From Lachnospiraceae bacterium (lineage in GTDB: Bacteria; Bacillota; Clostridia; Lachnospirales; Lachnospiraceae): a stretch of DNA of 41,960 nt. The position numbers and the translations under genes are program-made. Shown here one piece after another: positions 26,582 to 34,678 of the stretch (the first letter of the stretch is position 1; the number at the start of each line of letters is the position of its first letter). The DNA lies in NCBI GenBank assembly GCA_022799175.1, contig JAAWNY010000023.1, positions 1 to 41,960 of the forward strand, written 5' to 3'. A model generated the notes under the pieces. The model was not told the origin of the DNA. It saw only the letters and a program-made list of their open reading frames with translations, and did no database searches.

Positions 26582-26711
26582 GAGATTAAGAATTCCTAAA
26601 ATCCCTGATTTTTGCTAAAAGTGAAACGAAAATATACAAACTCGCTTCGCTCAGACAGAGTATATTTTCGTTTCAACGCCAAAATCAGGGATTTAAGGAC
26701 TTCTAAATCTC
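26582..26711. repeat. 130-bp near-palindromic hairpin element in the hflC-arcC gap
   Basis: Outer arms 26582-26612 and 26681-26711 pair at 28 of 31 positions. Inner arms 26622-26637 (TGAAACGAAAATATAC) and 26660-26675 pair perfectly over 16 bases. A 22-base loop contains CTCGCTTCGCTCAG. It sits between the convergent genes hflC and arcC and fills most of a 278-base gap, so it may serve as a terminator. The size and the recurrence of its first 23 bases at 6654-6676 fit a dispersed repeat or MITE-like element better. No transposase, obvious target duplication or coding capacity was seen. The rest of the gap (26458-26581) is unremarkable. Confidence 0.85.
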
Positions 26712-26735
26712 TGCAAAAGTCAAAATTCACAGGGG

Positions 26736-27668
26736 TTATTCAATGCAAGTTCCGGCTTGTCCTTCTATGCCATCAAGGATTTTTTCGAGAGTGGTGATGA
26801 TAGTTTTGCGGCCTTTGCCGGATCGGAGGAAGGACAGAGCGGCCTCAATTTTGGGAAGCATGGAGGCGAACTCGAAATGTCCCTGACGGATATATTCTTC
26901 AGCTTCATTGATTGTCATATGGTTGATAGACTTTTCGTGAGGGGTGCCATAATTCAGGGTGACGTTGGTTACACTGGTGGCGATCATTAATATATCAGCA
27001 TTCGTTTCTGTCGCTAGCAGTCCGGCCGCCAGATCTTTTTCAATGACGGCGCTGGCTCCTTTCAGATGAGAACCTTGTTCTAGAACCGGGATACCACCGC
27101 CTCCGCAGCAGATTACAATTTGATCGGCATCTAACAGGGCGCGGATTGCATCGATTTCCACAATGGAGACGGGTTTGGGTGCGGAGATAATCCGTTGCCA
27201 TCCATGACCGGGAACTTCGGTAACATAGTTGCCTTTGGCTTCTTCGGCATCGGCTTCCGGACGGGTCATATAGCGTCCGATTTTTTTGATTGGATGATAA
27301 AAAGAATCATCGTAAGGATTCACCATCATTTGAGTCAGAATGGTAGAAACGGGTTTGTAGATGCCCCGGCGCAGCAGTTCGGAACGGATACCATTTTGTA
27401 AATCATAACCGATATATCCCTGGCTCATAGCAGAACATACGGACATAGGTGCAGCTGTGTAGCCTGGGTGTAATCGGGAAAATTCATTCATAGCGGTATG
27501 AATCATACCGACTTGGGGAGCGTTGCTGTGAACGAGAGCAATCTGCCAACCTTTTTGTATAAGGTCAGCAATCACTTGGGCAGTGCCCGTGACAGCAGCC
27601 TTCTGCTCCGGAAGATTGGTGCCAAGAGCATGGTGTCCCAGAGCGATGATGATGCGTTTTTTTGTCAT
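26736..27668 (-). CDS. arcC: Carbamate kinase
   Basis: A 310-residue amino-acid-kinase-fold enzyme, usually run as carbamoyl phosphate + ADP to ATP + carbamate. Motifs: IIIALGHHALGTN at the N-terminus, VICCGGGGIPV for the nucleotide/substrate site, and a VTNVTLNYGTP stretch. The start at 27668 has AGAAGG at 8 bases; a longer in-frame start at 27842 adds 58 residues that overlap the divergent gene's start and is rejected. No arginine deiminase or ornithine carbamoyltransferase is nearby, so the carbamoyl-phosphate source (citrulline, agmatine or ureido compounds) is not known. ALGHHALG replaces the commoner ALGGNAL. Confidence 0.92.
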   Translation of the reverse strand: MTKKRIIIALGHHALGTNLPEQKAAVTGTAQVIADLIQKGWQIALVHSNAPQVGMIHTAMNEFSRLHPGYTAAPMSVCSAMSQGYIGYDLQNGIRSELLRRGIYKPVSTILTQMMVNPYDDSFYHPIKKIGRYMTRPEADAEEAKGNYVTEVPGHGWQRIISAPKPVSIVEIDAIRALLDADQIVICCGGGGIPVLEQGSHLKGASAVIEKDLAAGLLATETNADILMIATSVTNVTLNYGTPHEKSINHMTINEAEEYIRQGHFEFASMLPKIEAALSFLRSGKGRKTIITTLEKILDGIEGQAGTCIE

Positions 27669-27705
27669 AGGAAAAACCTTCTTTCTGTGGGAGTTTTTCC
27701 ATATT

Positions 27706-27751
27706 ATTATAGTATTTGGGGTGGAAAAAAGCAATGATTTTGTGATACAAT
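27706..27751. promoter_or_regulatory. Overlapping divergent promoters of arcC and the CPBP gene
   Basis: Minus strand: TTGCTT (plus 27729-27734), 17 bases, TATAAT (27706-27711) for arcC. Plus strand: extended -10 TGATACAAT (27743-27751) for the CPBP protein, without a good -35. The two overlap within 46 bases and probably compete. Confidence 0.55.
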
Positions 27752-27831
27752 AGAAAAGGTGTGCCATGCCCCATGCTTTTAAGGCGCCGGAAAATGTAGT
27801 GGAGGAATCTGGTTTGGCGAGGAGGTACTTC

Positions 27832-28644
27832 ATGAAAACCATGCCATATGTTAGGAAGCTATTGCGGTTATTTTGGCTGTTGTTGCTTCCACTGATGATT
27901 TATCTGATTGTGGTAGATCTGGTGTTTGTGTTCTGGGAGCTTTTCATCTATGAAGTCGGTGAGGAACAGAAGTTGTTTCTGACTGCGATAGCCGCTGCTT
28001 TGGCTTTTGTGCCTTTGGGACTTTGGTATTGGTCGGGAAGAAGAAGCAGGAGTCAGAAGAGGCGATGGCACCCATGTCTGGTGATTTGTGGGATAGTGGC
28101 CGGGGCAGGCGCTTGCTTGTTTTTTAATGGGATATTGCATTGGCTTCCCCTGCCAGCGGAAGGATATTATGAGGTAAAGCGTGTGTTGTATCGACCATCC
28201 TTATGGATTCAGTTTATTTCTATGGGATTGGTGATCCCGGTGGCAGAAGAGCTGGTTTTTCGGGGGTTGGGATACGGGAGACTTCGCAGGGAGCTTTCGG
28301 CGGGGACAGCTAATGCTCTCTCAGCAGTATGGTTTGGTCTATACCATGGAAATTTGGTTCAGGGAATCTATGCGGGGTTTTTGGGGGCGCTTGCCGCTGC
28401 TTTTTATGAAGTTAGTGACAGTTTGTGGATCTGCTGTTTGTTTCATGGAGCGGCGAATGTGACAGCAATTATGGGAACTCGTTATTTTTCAGGAGAGAAT
28501 ACCGGAATTTTGACAATGAGAAAACCAGAGATAATTGCTTTCGGCAGTTTGTTGCTAATAGTGGCTGTTATAATATTTTTCCCATATACGCGAAGCAGCA
28601 AAACAGCTGCCAATAAGATAAGAAGGGACGGAGAAAAAACGTGA
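27832..28644 (+). CDS. CPBP family intramembrane glutamic endopeptidase (Abi/Rce1-like)
   Basis: A 270-residue membrane protein with about seven hydrophobic segments. The three CPBP motifs are present: VAEELVFRGLGYG (EExxxR), AVWFGLYHGNLVQG (FxxxH) and CCLFHGAANVTA. ATG 27832 has AGGAGG (27820-27825) at 6 bases; the upstream in-frame ATG 27766 is rejected. Family members cleave prenylated or other membrane peptides, and several act in bacteriocin maturation or self-immunity, but no bacteriocin genes are here. The stop overlaps the glycosyltransferase start (GTGA), so the two are coupled. Confidence 0.9.
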   Translation: MKTMPYVRKLLRLFWLLLLPLMIYLIVVDLVFVFWELFIYEVGEEQKLFLTAIAAALAFVPLGLWYWSGRRSRSQKRRWHPCLVICGIVAGAGACLFFNGILHWLPLPAEGYYEVKRVLYRPSLWIQFISMGLVIPVAEELVFRGLGYGRLRRELSAGTANALSAVWFGLYHGNLVQGIYAGFLGALAAAFYEVSDSLWICCLFHGAANVTAIMGTRYFSGENTGILTMRKPEIIAFGSLLLIVAVIIFFPYTRSSKTAANKIRRDGEKT

Positions 28645-29660
28645 AGCTGTTATCGATAGCAATACCATGCTATAATTCGGAAAATTACATGAGAAAATGT
28701 ATTGATTCGTTGTTACCAGGTGGAGATGAGGTGGAAATTCTGATTGTAAATGACGGTTCCACCAAAGATCGGACAGCAGAGATTGCTGATGAATATGAGG
28801 CAAAATATCCTGGTATATGTCGTGCCATTCATCAGGAGAATGGAGGACATGGGGAAGCCGTCAATGCTGGGCTTCGGGCGGCCACGGGAATTTATTTTAA
28901 AGTCGTGGATAGCGATGATTGGGTGAATACAGAGGCGTACCAGGAAGTGATGGAAGTGTTGCGGCGATTTGTGTATGGCGATGAGACGCTGGATATGCTG
29001 GTGACAAATTTTGTCTATGAAAAGCAGGGAGCAAAACATAAAAGAGTGATGCAGTACCGAACAGCTCTGCCCAAACGGGAGCTGATGACTTGGGATGATG
29101 TGAAAGTATTTATTCTTGGACAGTACATTTTAATGCATTCGGTCGTTTACCGAACCGAAATGCTGCGGGATTGCGGGCTGGAGCTGCCCAAACATACTTT
29201 TTATGTAGATAATATTTTTGTCTACCAGCCGCTGCCTTATGTGAAGACGCTATATTATCTGGATGTGAATTTCTATCGGTATTTTATCGGGCGGGAAGAT
29301 CAATCGGTCAATGAGCAGGTGATGATCGGACGGATTGATCAGCAGATTCTGGTGACAAAGCTGATGCTAGACTGTTGTGATCTGACTAAAGTCAGCAGTC
29401 GGAAGCTGCGTCATTATATGGTGCGCTATCTGGAGATCATGATGACAATCGCCTCGATTTTGGCGATCAAGTCAGGAATGGAAGAGAACATGGTCAAGAA
29501 AAAAGAATTGTGGCAATATCTGCGGAAAAAGAATCTGCCGTTGTTTTTGCGGTTGAGATGGGGATTCTTAGGACAAGGGATGAACCTTCCGGGAAAAAGT
29601 GGAAGAAGTGTGTCGATAGCAGGCTATAAGATTAGTCAGAAATTTTTTGGATTCAATTAA
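28641..29660 (+). CDS. Family 2 glycosyltransferase
   Basis: A 339-residue GT-A fold transferase. It has SIAIPCYNSENYMRKCIDSLL, VEILIVNDGSTKDRT and the metal-binding DSDD motif at ~90-93 in KVVDSDDW. The C-terminal part has no strong membrane segment, so it is a soluble or peripheral enzyme. The start is GTG 28641, overlapping the CPBP stop by 4 bases, with GGAG 8 bases upstream. The acceptor is unknown; a cell-surface glycan or glycolipid is plausible because a PAP2-type phosphatase and a lipid kinase follow after the tRNA. Confidence 0.9.
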   Translation: MKLLSIAIPCYNSENYMRKCIDSLLPGGDEVEILIVNDGSTKDRTAEIADEYEAKYPGICRAIHQENGGHGEAVNAGLRAATGIYFKVVDSDDWVNTEAYQEVMEVLRRFVYGDETLDMLVTNFVYEKQGAKHKRVMQYRTALPKRELMTWDDVKVFILGQYILMHSVVYRTEMLRDCGLELPKHTFYVDNIFVYQPLPYVKTLYYLDVNFYRYFIGREDQSVNEQVMIGRIDQQILVTKLMLDCCDLTKVSSRKLRHYMVRYLEIMMTIASILAIKSGMEENMVKKKELWQYLRKKNLPLFLRLRWGFLGQGMNLPGKSGRSVSIAGYKISQKFFGFN

Positions 29661-29945
29661 ATATTCAAATGAGAAACCGTTTTTGAGAACTTATGAGAAT
29701 ATGTGTCATTACTTTTCGTGGACAAGGGCGTGTAGCTCTCTGTTCACGAAAGGCGGTGAGCCGCATAGACGAAAGTATTACTTTTTCCCATGATTGCGGT
29801 AGTCGTGAGGGAACGATAAAAACAAATAGTTTGTTTGAAAATGCACGGATCATTGAAAATAGAATGGACGATTGTAGATTGTAGAATAGCGATTTGAGGT
29901 ACTCAAACAAAAAATAAAAACCCTTGAAAATCAAGGGTTTTCCAG
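29661..29945. other. Intergenic stretch with stem-loops, no convincing gene
   Basis: This 285-base stretch follows the glycosyltransferase. It holds a hairpin with 11-base arms and one wobble (29714-29724 with 29741-29751), a small GCGG/CCGC hairpin (29754-29765) and a dyad AAAGTATTACTTT. The tRNA terminator sits at its 3' end. A 63-codon open frame at 29693-29884 has no ribosome site and no recognisable protein features. Confidence 0.5.
29917..29941 (-). terminator. Terminator of tRNA-Met
   Basis: Read on the minus strand, AAAACCCTTGA and TCAAGGGTTTT (plus 29917-29927 and 29931-29941) form an 11-base stem with a 3-base loop, followed by TTATTTTTTG. It lies directly after the tRNA 3' end. 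Confidence 0.9.
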
Positions 29946-30019
29946 TAGCGGAAGGGAGATTTGAACTCTCGACACCACGGGTATGAACCGTGTGCTCTAG
30001 CCAACTGAGCTATTCCGCC
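29946..30019 (-). tRNA. tRNA-Met (CAT), elongator
   Basis: A 74-base cloverleaf. Acceptor GGCGGAA pairs with TTCCGCT (G1-U72 wobble, also seen in Bacillus elongator tRNA-Met), and the discriminator is A. D arm: AGCTCAGTTGGCTAGAGC. Anticodon stem CACGG/CCGTG with loop TTCATAC. T arm: GAGAG TTCAAAT CTC. There is no encoded CCA. The initiator form is excluded because the three consecutive G-C pairs below the anticodon loop and the 1-72 mismatch are absent. A tRNA-Ile2 (lysidine) identity cannot be fully excluded. Confidence 0.93.
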
Positions 30020-30066
30020 ATATTCATCACAAGATTTTTGAAGTGTTTTCTTGCGACTGCCTGTAT

Positions 30067-30095
30067 AGTATAGCCTTTATTGTCGAAATTGTCAA
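30067..30095 (-). promoter_or_regulatory. Promoter of tRNA-Met
   Basis: On the minus strand TTGACA (plus 30090-30095), a 17-base spacer and TATACT (30067-30072), about 48 bases before the tRNA 5' end. It is near consensus, as expected for stable RNA. The rest of the 30020-30400 gap is AT-rich and holds only this and the next promoter. Confidence 0.85.
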
Positions 30096-30333
30096 GACTT
30101 TTTCGGCAATTTTTTTGATGATTTTTCCTGTGATTTTCCCCAATTTTATTCTAAAAAGGTTTCCTTCTTTGTAAAAATATTGGTAAAATGAAAAAAACTC
30201 AATCAATGTCAGTTTTTTTGTATAATAAGCTGCATATACTTAAGGGAGAAAACAAGACAAAACCCATAAAAAAGGTAATGAAAATGCCGAAGAGGAAAAT
30301 CCTGTCGGTTTTCTGAACATTTTCGAAACGCTA

Positions 30334-30362
30334 TTGTGCTCTTTTTTGGAGTGTGATATAAT
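30334..30362 (+). promoter_or_regulatory. Predicted promoter of the PAP2-type gene
   Basis: TTGTGC (30334-30339), a 17-base spacer and an extended -10 TGATATAAT (TATAAT at 30357-30362). The GTG start is 38 bases downstream. Confidence 0.7.
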
Positions 30363-30400
30363 TCCGAAAAAGTCATTTTCAGGAAGAAAGGCGAGGCCAA

Positions 30401-31054
30401 GTGAAGAATTTGTTAAAAAAATACGGGCATATTTGGGCATTGGGCTATGGATTTATTTATTTGCCCTGGTTTTTATATCTGGAGAAGACAGTTAAGAGTT
30501 ATGCGGTGATGCATACCCGACTGGATGATTATATTCCTTTTAATGAATACTTTGTGATACCATATCTGCTCTGGTTTGTTTATGTGGCAGGTGCTGTGCT
30601 ATATTTCTTTTTCACCAGCAGACAAGAGTATTACCGATTGTGCACTTTTTTGTTTACCGGTATGACGCTTAGCCTGATAATTTGTACCTTCTTCCCCAAT
30701 GGAACAGATCTGCGGATGCCAGTGGATTCTCAGAAAAATATATGTAGTTTTTTGGTTTCTCTGATACACGCGGCAGATACTTCCACAAATGTATTTCCCA
30801 GTATCCATGTCTATAATTCCTTAGGGGTACATGCGGCAGTGATGAATAGCCTGGTTTTACAAAACAGACATGGGGTGAGACGGCTCTCCTTTTTTTTGAT
30901 GATAGCAATCTGTCTTTCCACCATGTTTTTAAAACAGCATTCCGTGACCGATGTAATAGGAGCAATGCTTTTGGCTTATTTGATATATGCATTTGTCTAT
31001 GGGGAGGATTATGCGGGAAGCAGGAGAACGGTACGCAGAAAAGCTCTTGGCTGA
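30401..31054 (+). CDS. PAP2-type membrane phosphatase / inositolphosphotransferase-like protein
   Basis: A 217-residue protein with about five to six membrane segments. The conserved PAP2 core is visible as NVFPSIHVYNS (motif 2 His) and LKQHSVTDVIGA (motif 3 His and Asp). The spacing matches the AUR1/inositolphosphotransferase-like branch. It should dephosphorylate or transfer a lipid-linked phosphate at the membrane surface. GTG 30401 has a purine-rich AGGAAGAAAGGCGAGG upstream. The lipid kinase gene follows, which suggests phospholipid or undecaprenyl-phosphate turnover (inference). Confidence 0.82.
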   Translation: MKNLLKKYGHIWALGYGFIYLPWFLYLEKTVKSYAVMHTRLDDYIPFNEYFVIPYLLWFVYVAGAVLYFFFTSRQEYYRLCTFLFTGMTLSLIICTFFPNGTDLRMPVDSQKNICSFLVSLIHAADTSTNVFPSIHVYNSLGVHAAVMNSLVLQNRHGVRRLSFFLMIAICLSTMFLKQHSVTDVIGAMLLAYLIYAFVYGEDYAGSRRTVRRKALG

Positions 31055-31184
31055 TAACGTGAAAAACTTTGTTGCCAGGATATATTTGGATTAAAAAATG
31101 TAAAATATAATTTATATAAATTTTCTTAGGCATTTTGTGGATTTTATGATATACTTTTTAATAGTAAGGGATTTGGAGGTTTCC

Positions 31185-32111
31185 ATGTACTATTTTATCG
31201 TGAATCCAAGTGCCAATCGGGGTCATGGGGAAAAAGTATGGAGAAAGTTGGAATGTCTGCTTCGGCATTCCGAAGTGGAATATGAAGTTTATCTGACGCA
31301 GATGTCCGGTGATGCGGCGAGATTTGCCAGTCAACTAAGGGAAAACAGCAGGGAGCCCTGTGTGATTGTGGCAGTGGGCGGAGATGGAACCGTAAACGAG
31401 ATATTAAACGGCCTGTCTTTTGATGGAGCGGTTACTTTAGGTTATATTCCTATCGGTGCGGGGAATGATCTGGCGAGAGGGTTAAAGCTGCCACGCAGTC
31501 CACAGCGATGTCTGAAGAAGATTTTACATTCGCGTTTTTACAGGTGGCTGGACTATGGTGTGTTATCTTATGAAAATGGGGCACCGATTCATCGACGATT
31601 TGCTGTCAGTAGTGGACTGGGGCTGGATGCAGCGGTTTGCCAATGTGTGCGGGAAAAGGCGGTCAGAGGGCAATTGTGGCCTTTAAGTTGTGGACGATTT
31701 GGCTATATACTTTTAGGATTGCAGCAGCTTTTAGGGGCGAAGCCCGTCAGAGGATATGTACAGTTGGATGGTACAAAGAAGGTGGAATTCAACCATATTT
31801 ATTTTATATCCAGTCATATTCATCCTTATGAGGGCGGAGGCTTTCGCCTTGCACCGAAAGCCGATGGCAGTGACGGACTGTTAGAGATATGTGTAGTGCA
31901 CAATTCTGCCAAGGCAGGTCTGGTGCCGGTATTGTTGGATGCTTTGTTAGGAAAGGCGGGACGTCATCGAGGCGTTCGCTTCTACAGTTGTCGGGAGGCT
32001 CGCATTCATGTGGAGCGGCCAATGCCCGTACATGCAGATGGAGAAAACTGTTATTATCAGACAGATATTCATCTGCGATGTATAGAAAAAACCATTCGAA
32101 TGATTGTTTAG
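31185..32111 (+). CDS. Diacylglycerol/lipid kinase family protein (DagK/YegS-like)
   Basis: A 308-residue soluble lipid kinase. It has YYFIVNPSANRGHGEKVW at the N-terminus, the nucleotide motif VAVGGDGTVNEILNG, GAGNDLARGL, and a C-terminal beta-sandwich ending HADGENC (the usual family G/ADGE motif). ATG 31185 has GGAGG (31175-31179) at 5 bases; the in-frame ATG 31137 is rejected. It likely phosphorylates diacylglycerol formed during glycolipid or lipoteichoic acid synthesis. It precedes the ispF operon by 64 bases with no visible terminator. Confidence 0.9.
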   Translation: MYYFIVNPSANRGHGEKVWRKLECLLRHSEVEYEVYLTQMSGDAARFASQLRENSREPCVIVAVGGDGTVNEILNGLSFDGAVTLGYIPIGAGNDLARGLKLPRSPQRCLKKILHSRFYRWLDYGVLSYENGAPIHRRFAVSSGLGLDAAVCQCVREKAVRGQLWPLSCGRFGYILLGLQQLLGAKPVRGYVQLDGTKKVEFNHIYFISSHIHPYEGGGFRLAPKADGSDGLLEICVVHNSAKAGLVPVLLDALLGKAGRHRGVRFYSCREARIHVERPMPVHADGENCYYQTDIHLRCIEKTIRMIV

Positions 32112-32175
32112 GTGACAAAAACCAGGGAAGATGGTTTTCCAGTTGGCAGATACCGTACCAAGAGGAGAGAAAAGA

Positions 32176-32763
32176 ATGAGAATCGGACAAGGGTATGATG
32201 TTCATCGTCTGGCGGAAGGCAGGGATTTGATTTTAGGTGGAGTGAAGATTCCGTATGAGAAGGGACTTTTGGGGCATTCGGATGCAGATGTTCTGATTCA
32301 TGCGGTGATGGATGCGTTGTTGGGGGCTGCTGCTTTGGGCGATATCGGTCAGCATTTTCCCGACACGGATTCCCGATATAAAGGAATTTCCAGTATTACG
32401 CTTTTGCAGGAGGTCGGAAGACTTTTGGAGGAGCGGGGATATGTGGTTGTGAATATTGATGCGACGATTGTTGCCCAGCGGCCAAAGCTGGCAACATATC
32501 GCCTTCAGATGGCAGAAAACATTGCAGCGGCGCTGTACTTGGAGAAGGAACGAGTCAGCATAAAAGCGACGACAGAGGAAGGTCTGGGTTTCACTGGAAG
32601 TGGTGAGGGAGTTGCGGCTCAGGCGGTGGTGCTGTTGTCAGAGTTAGAGGATATTGTCGGGGAAGATCGGATAAGATACCAAAATTGTCGTGGTTGTCCG
32701 GGGTGTTCGGCCAAAGCGGTTTTAAAAGGAGAAGCTGGGTCAGAAGATTTTTCTGAAAGCTGA
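32176..32763 (+). CDS. ispF: 2-C-methyl-D-erythritol 2,4-cyclodiphosphate synthase with C-terminal extension
   Basis: A 195-residue protein. The first ~158 residues are a standard IspF: metal ligands Asp8, His10 and His42 (GQGYDVH and VLIHAVMD), [20 protein letters not shown], and [14 protein letters not shown] at the trimer active site. It converts CDP-ME 2-phosphate to MEcPP in the MEP isoprenoid pathway. ATG 32176 has GGAG at 8 bases; the longer in-frame start at 32131 is rejected. A ~37-residue tail beyond the normal end carries NCRGCPGC, a Cys-x-x-Cys-x-x-Cys cluster not part of IspF. The tail is in frame and ends before cysS. Confidence 0.93.
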   Translation: MRIGQGYDVHRLAEGRDLILGGVKIPYEKGLLGHSDADVLIHAVMDALLGAAALGDIGQHFPDTDSRYKGISSITLLQEVGRLLEERGYVVVNIDATIVAQRPKLATYRLQMAENIAAALYLEKERVSIKATTEEGLGFTGSGEGVAAQAVVLLSELEDIVGEDRIRYQNCRGCPGCSAKAVLKGEAGSEDFSES

Positions 32764-32825
32764 GTCAGGAGAGAAGATTTTCTTCTTTGTGGAATGGTGA
32801 AGTAGAAACGAAAAGGAGAACAGTG

Positions 32826-34268
32826 ATGAAAATTTTTAATACATTGACCAGGAGAAAGGAAGAGTTTATACCGTTAGAGCCAGGTAAAGTGAAGATGTAT
32901 GTGTGTGGTCCTACGGTTTACAATTTTATTCATATTGGGAATGCCCGGCCGATGATTGTGTTTGACACCGTGCGGAGATATTTTGAATATAAGGGTTATG
33001 AGGTCAATTATGTGTCCAATTTTACAGATGTGGACGATAAGATTATCAAAAAGGCGATGGAAGAAGGCGTGGAGTCCGAGGTGATTTCCCGCCGCTATAT
33101 TGAAGAGTGTAAAAAGGATATGGCTGGGATGAATGTGAAGCCAGCTACTGTCCATCCGCAGGCCACTCAGGAGATTGAGGGGATGCGGGAGATGATTCAG
33201 ACCCTGATTGACAAAGGGCATGCTTATGCGGCAGCAGATGGTACCGTATATTTTCGGACAGGTTCATTTGAGAATTATGGAAAGTTGTCCCATAAGAATT
33301 TGGATGAGCTGCAGTCAGGATTTCGGGAGATCAAAGTGACTGGTGAGGAGGGCAAGGAAGATCCTTCCGATTTTGTGTTATGGAAGCCGAAGAAGGAGGG
33401 AGAACCTTACTGGGATTCTGCATGGTGCCAGGGACGACCGGGTTGGCATATTGAATGTTCGGTGATGGCAAAGAAGTATCTGGGAGAACAGATTGATATC
33501 CATGCCGGCGGTGAGGATCTGATTTTTCCTCATCATGAGAACGAGATCGCCCAATCAGAGGCGGCCAATGACAAGCCATTTGCTACCTATTGGATGCACA
33601 ATGCATTTTTGAATATTGACACGAACGGCCATGTACAGAAGATGTCCAAATCTCTTGGGAATTTCTTTACCGTAAGAGAGATTAGTGAAAGGTATGATTT
33701 ACAGGTGCTGCGATTTTTTATGTTGAGTGCTCATTATCGCAGTCCGTTGAATTTTAGCGCTGATTTGATGGAGGCATCAAAAAACGGATTGGATCGTATT
33801 TTGACGGCGGCCGAGCGGCTGCGGGATGCAGGGAATATTGCTATACAGCGGGAATCCGTCGATGGGGAAGAAGCGATGCTTCCCAAAGAACAGCTACATG
33901 AGAAGGCTGCTTGGGAACTTGCCTCGAAATTTGAGAAGGCCATGGAAGATGATTTCAATACGGCGGATGCCATTGCCGCTGTATTTGAGCTGGTAAAGTT
34001 AAGTAATTCCACGGTTTCTGATGACAGCAGCAAAGCATATATTGATTTTATGAAGAAATTGCTGGAAAAATTATGTGATGTGCTGGGAATTTTTACTGAG
34101 CGGAAGGCAGAGGCGCTGGATGAGGAAATTGAAGCGATGATTGCGGCGAGACAGCAAGCACGTAAGGCGAAGAATTTTGCCTTGGCGGATGAGATTCGCG
34201 GAAAGCTTTTGGAGATGGGGATTGTTCTGGAGGATACCAGAGAGGGTGTCAAATGGAAACGGGTTTGA
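32826..34268 (+). CDS. cysS: Cysteinyl-tRNA synthetase
   Basis: A 480-residue class I synthetase. It has [19 protein letters not shown] with zinc ligand Cys27 and the HIGH variant HIGN (36-39), WHIECSVMA and [15 protein letters not shown] for the zinc site and cysteine pocket, and the KMSKSLGNF loop. The C-terminal helical anticodon-binding region is intact. ATG 32826 has GGAG at 7 bases. No T-box leader fits in the 62 bases upstream, so it is probably transcribed with ispF. It overlaps mrnC by 16 bases. Confidence 0.97.
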   Translation: MKIFNTLTRRKEEFIPLEPGKVKMYVCGPTVYNFIHIGNARPMIVFDTVRRYFEYKGYEVNYVSNFTDVDDKIIKKAMEEGVESEVISRRYIEECKKDMAGMNVKPATVHPQATQEIEGMREMIQTLIDKGHAYAAADGTVYFRTGSFENYGKLSHKNLDELQSGFREIKVTGEEGKEDPSDFVLWKPKKEGEPYWDSAWCQGRPGWHIECSVMAKKYLGEQIDIHAGGEDLIFPHHENEIAQSEAANDKPFATYWMHNAFLNIDTNGHVQKMSKSLGNFFTVREISERYDLQVLRFFMLSAHYRSPLNFSADLMEASKNGLDRILTAAERLRDAGNIAIQRESVDGEEAMLPKEQLHEKAAWELASKFEKAMEDDFNTADAIAAVFELVKLSNSTVSDDSSKAYIDFMKKLLEKLCDVLGIFTERKAEALDEEIEAMIAARQQARKAKNFALADEIRGKLLEMGIVLEDTREGVKWKRV

Positions 34269-34678
34269 TCCGTAAGGCATTACTGTTGAAGGAAATAGAT
34301 GTGGGAAGCTACTCCCCATTGGCGTTGGCATATATCGGGGATGCTGTTTACGAAGTGCTGATTCGTACTAAGGTGATGAATCAAGGCAATATGCAGGTCA
34401 ATAAGATGCACAAGAAAAGTTCGTCGTTGGTCAAGGCCGAGGCCCAGGCAAATATGATCCGGCTGTTGATGGAAGAGCTTTCGGAAGAAGAGACGATCAT
34501 CTATAAACGGGGGCGGAATGCCAAATCAGCTACCATAGCCCGACATGCATCGATGATGGATTACCGGATGGCTACGGGATTGGAGGCGTTGGTGGGTTAT
34601 TTATATCTGGCCGGGCGTGATGAGCGGCTTTTAGAATTAATTCATGATGGTCTGGAAAAGATGGGAGAATTATCATGA
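34253..34678 (+). CDS. mrnC: Mini-ribonuclease 3
   Basis: A 141-residue RNase III catalytic domain without a dsRNA-binding domain, the definition of MrnC. The signature [16 protein letters not shown] carries the catalytic Asp. It matures the ends of 23S rRNA precursors. The position between cysS and rlmB is the classical Firmicute arrangement and supports the call. It overlaps cysS by 16 bases and rlmB by 4. Confidence 0.95.
   Translation: METGLIRKALLLKEIDVGSYSPLALAYIGDAVYEVLIRTKVMNQGNMQVNKMHKKSSSLVKAEAQANMIRLLMEELSEEETIIYKRGRNAKSATIARHASMMDYRMATGLEALVGYLYLAGRDERLLELIHDGLEKMGELS

Noticed and set aside
26612-26797. 61-codon open frame through the long palindrome
   Set aside because: It is formed by the right half of the inverted repeat, has no ribosome site and runs into the arcC end.
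29693-29884. 63-codon open frame after the glycosyltransferase gene
   Set aside because: It has no ribosome site and no recognisable features, and it overlaps stem-loops and a minus-strand open frame.
29946-30019. Initiator tRNA-fMet
   Set aside because: The run of three G-C pairs in the anticodon stem and the 1-72 mismatch typical of initiators are absent.
32764-32825. T-box leader before cysS
   Set aside because: The gap is only 62 bases and has none of the T-box stems or the conserved T-box sequence.
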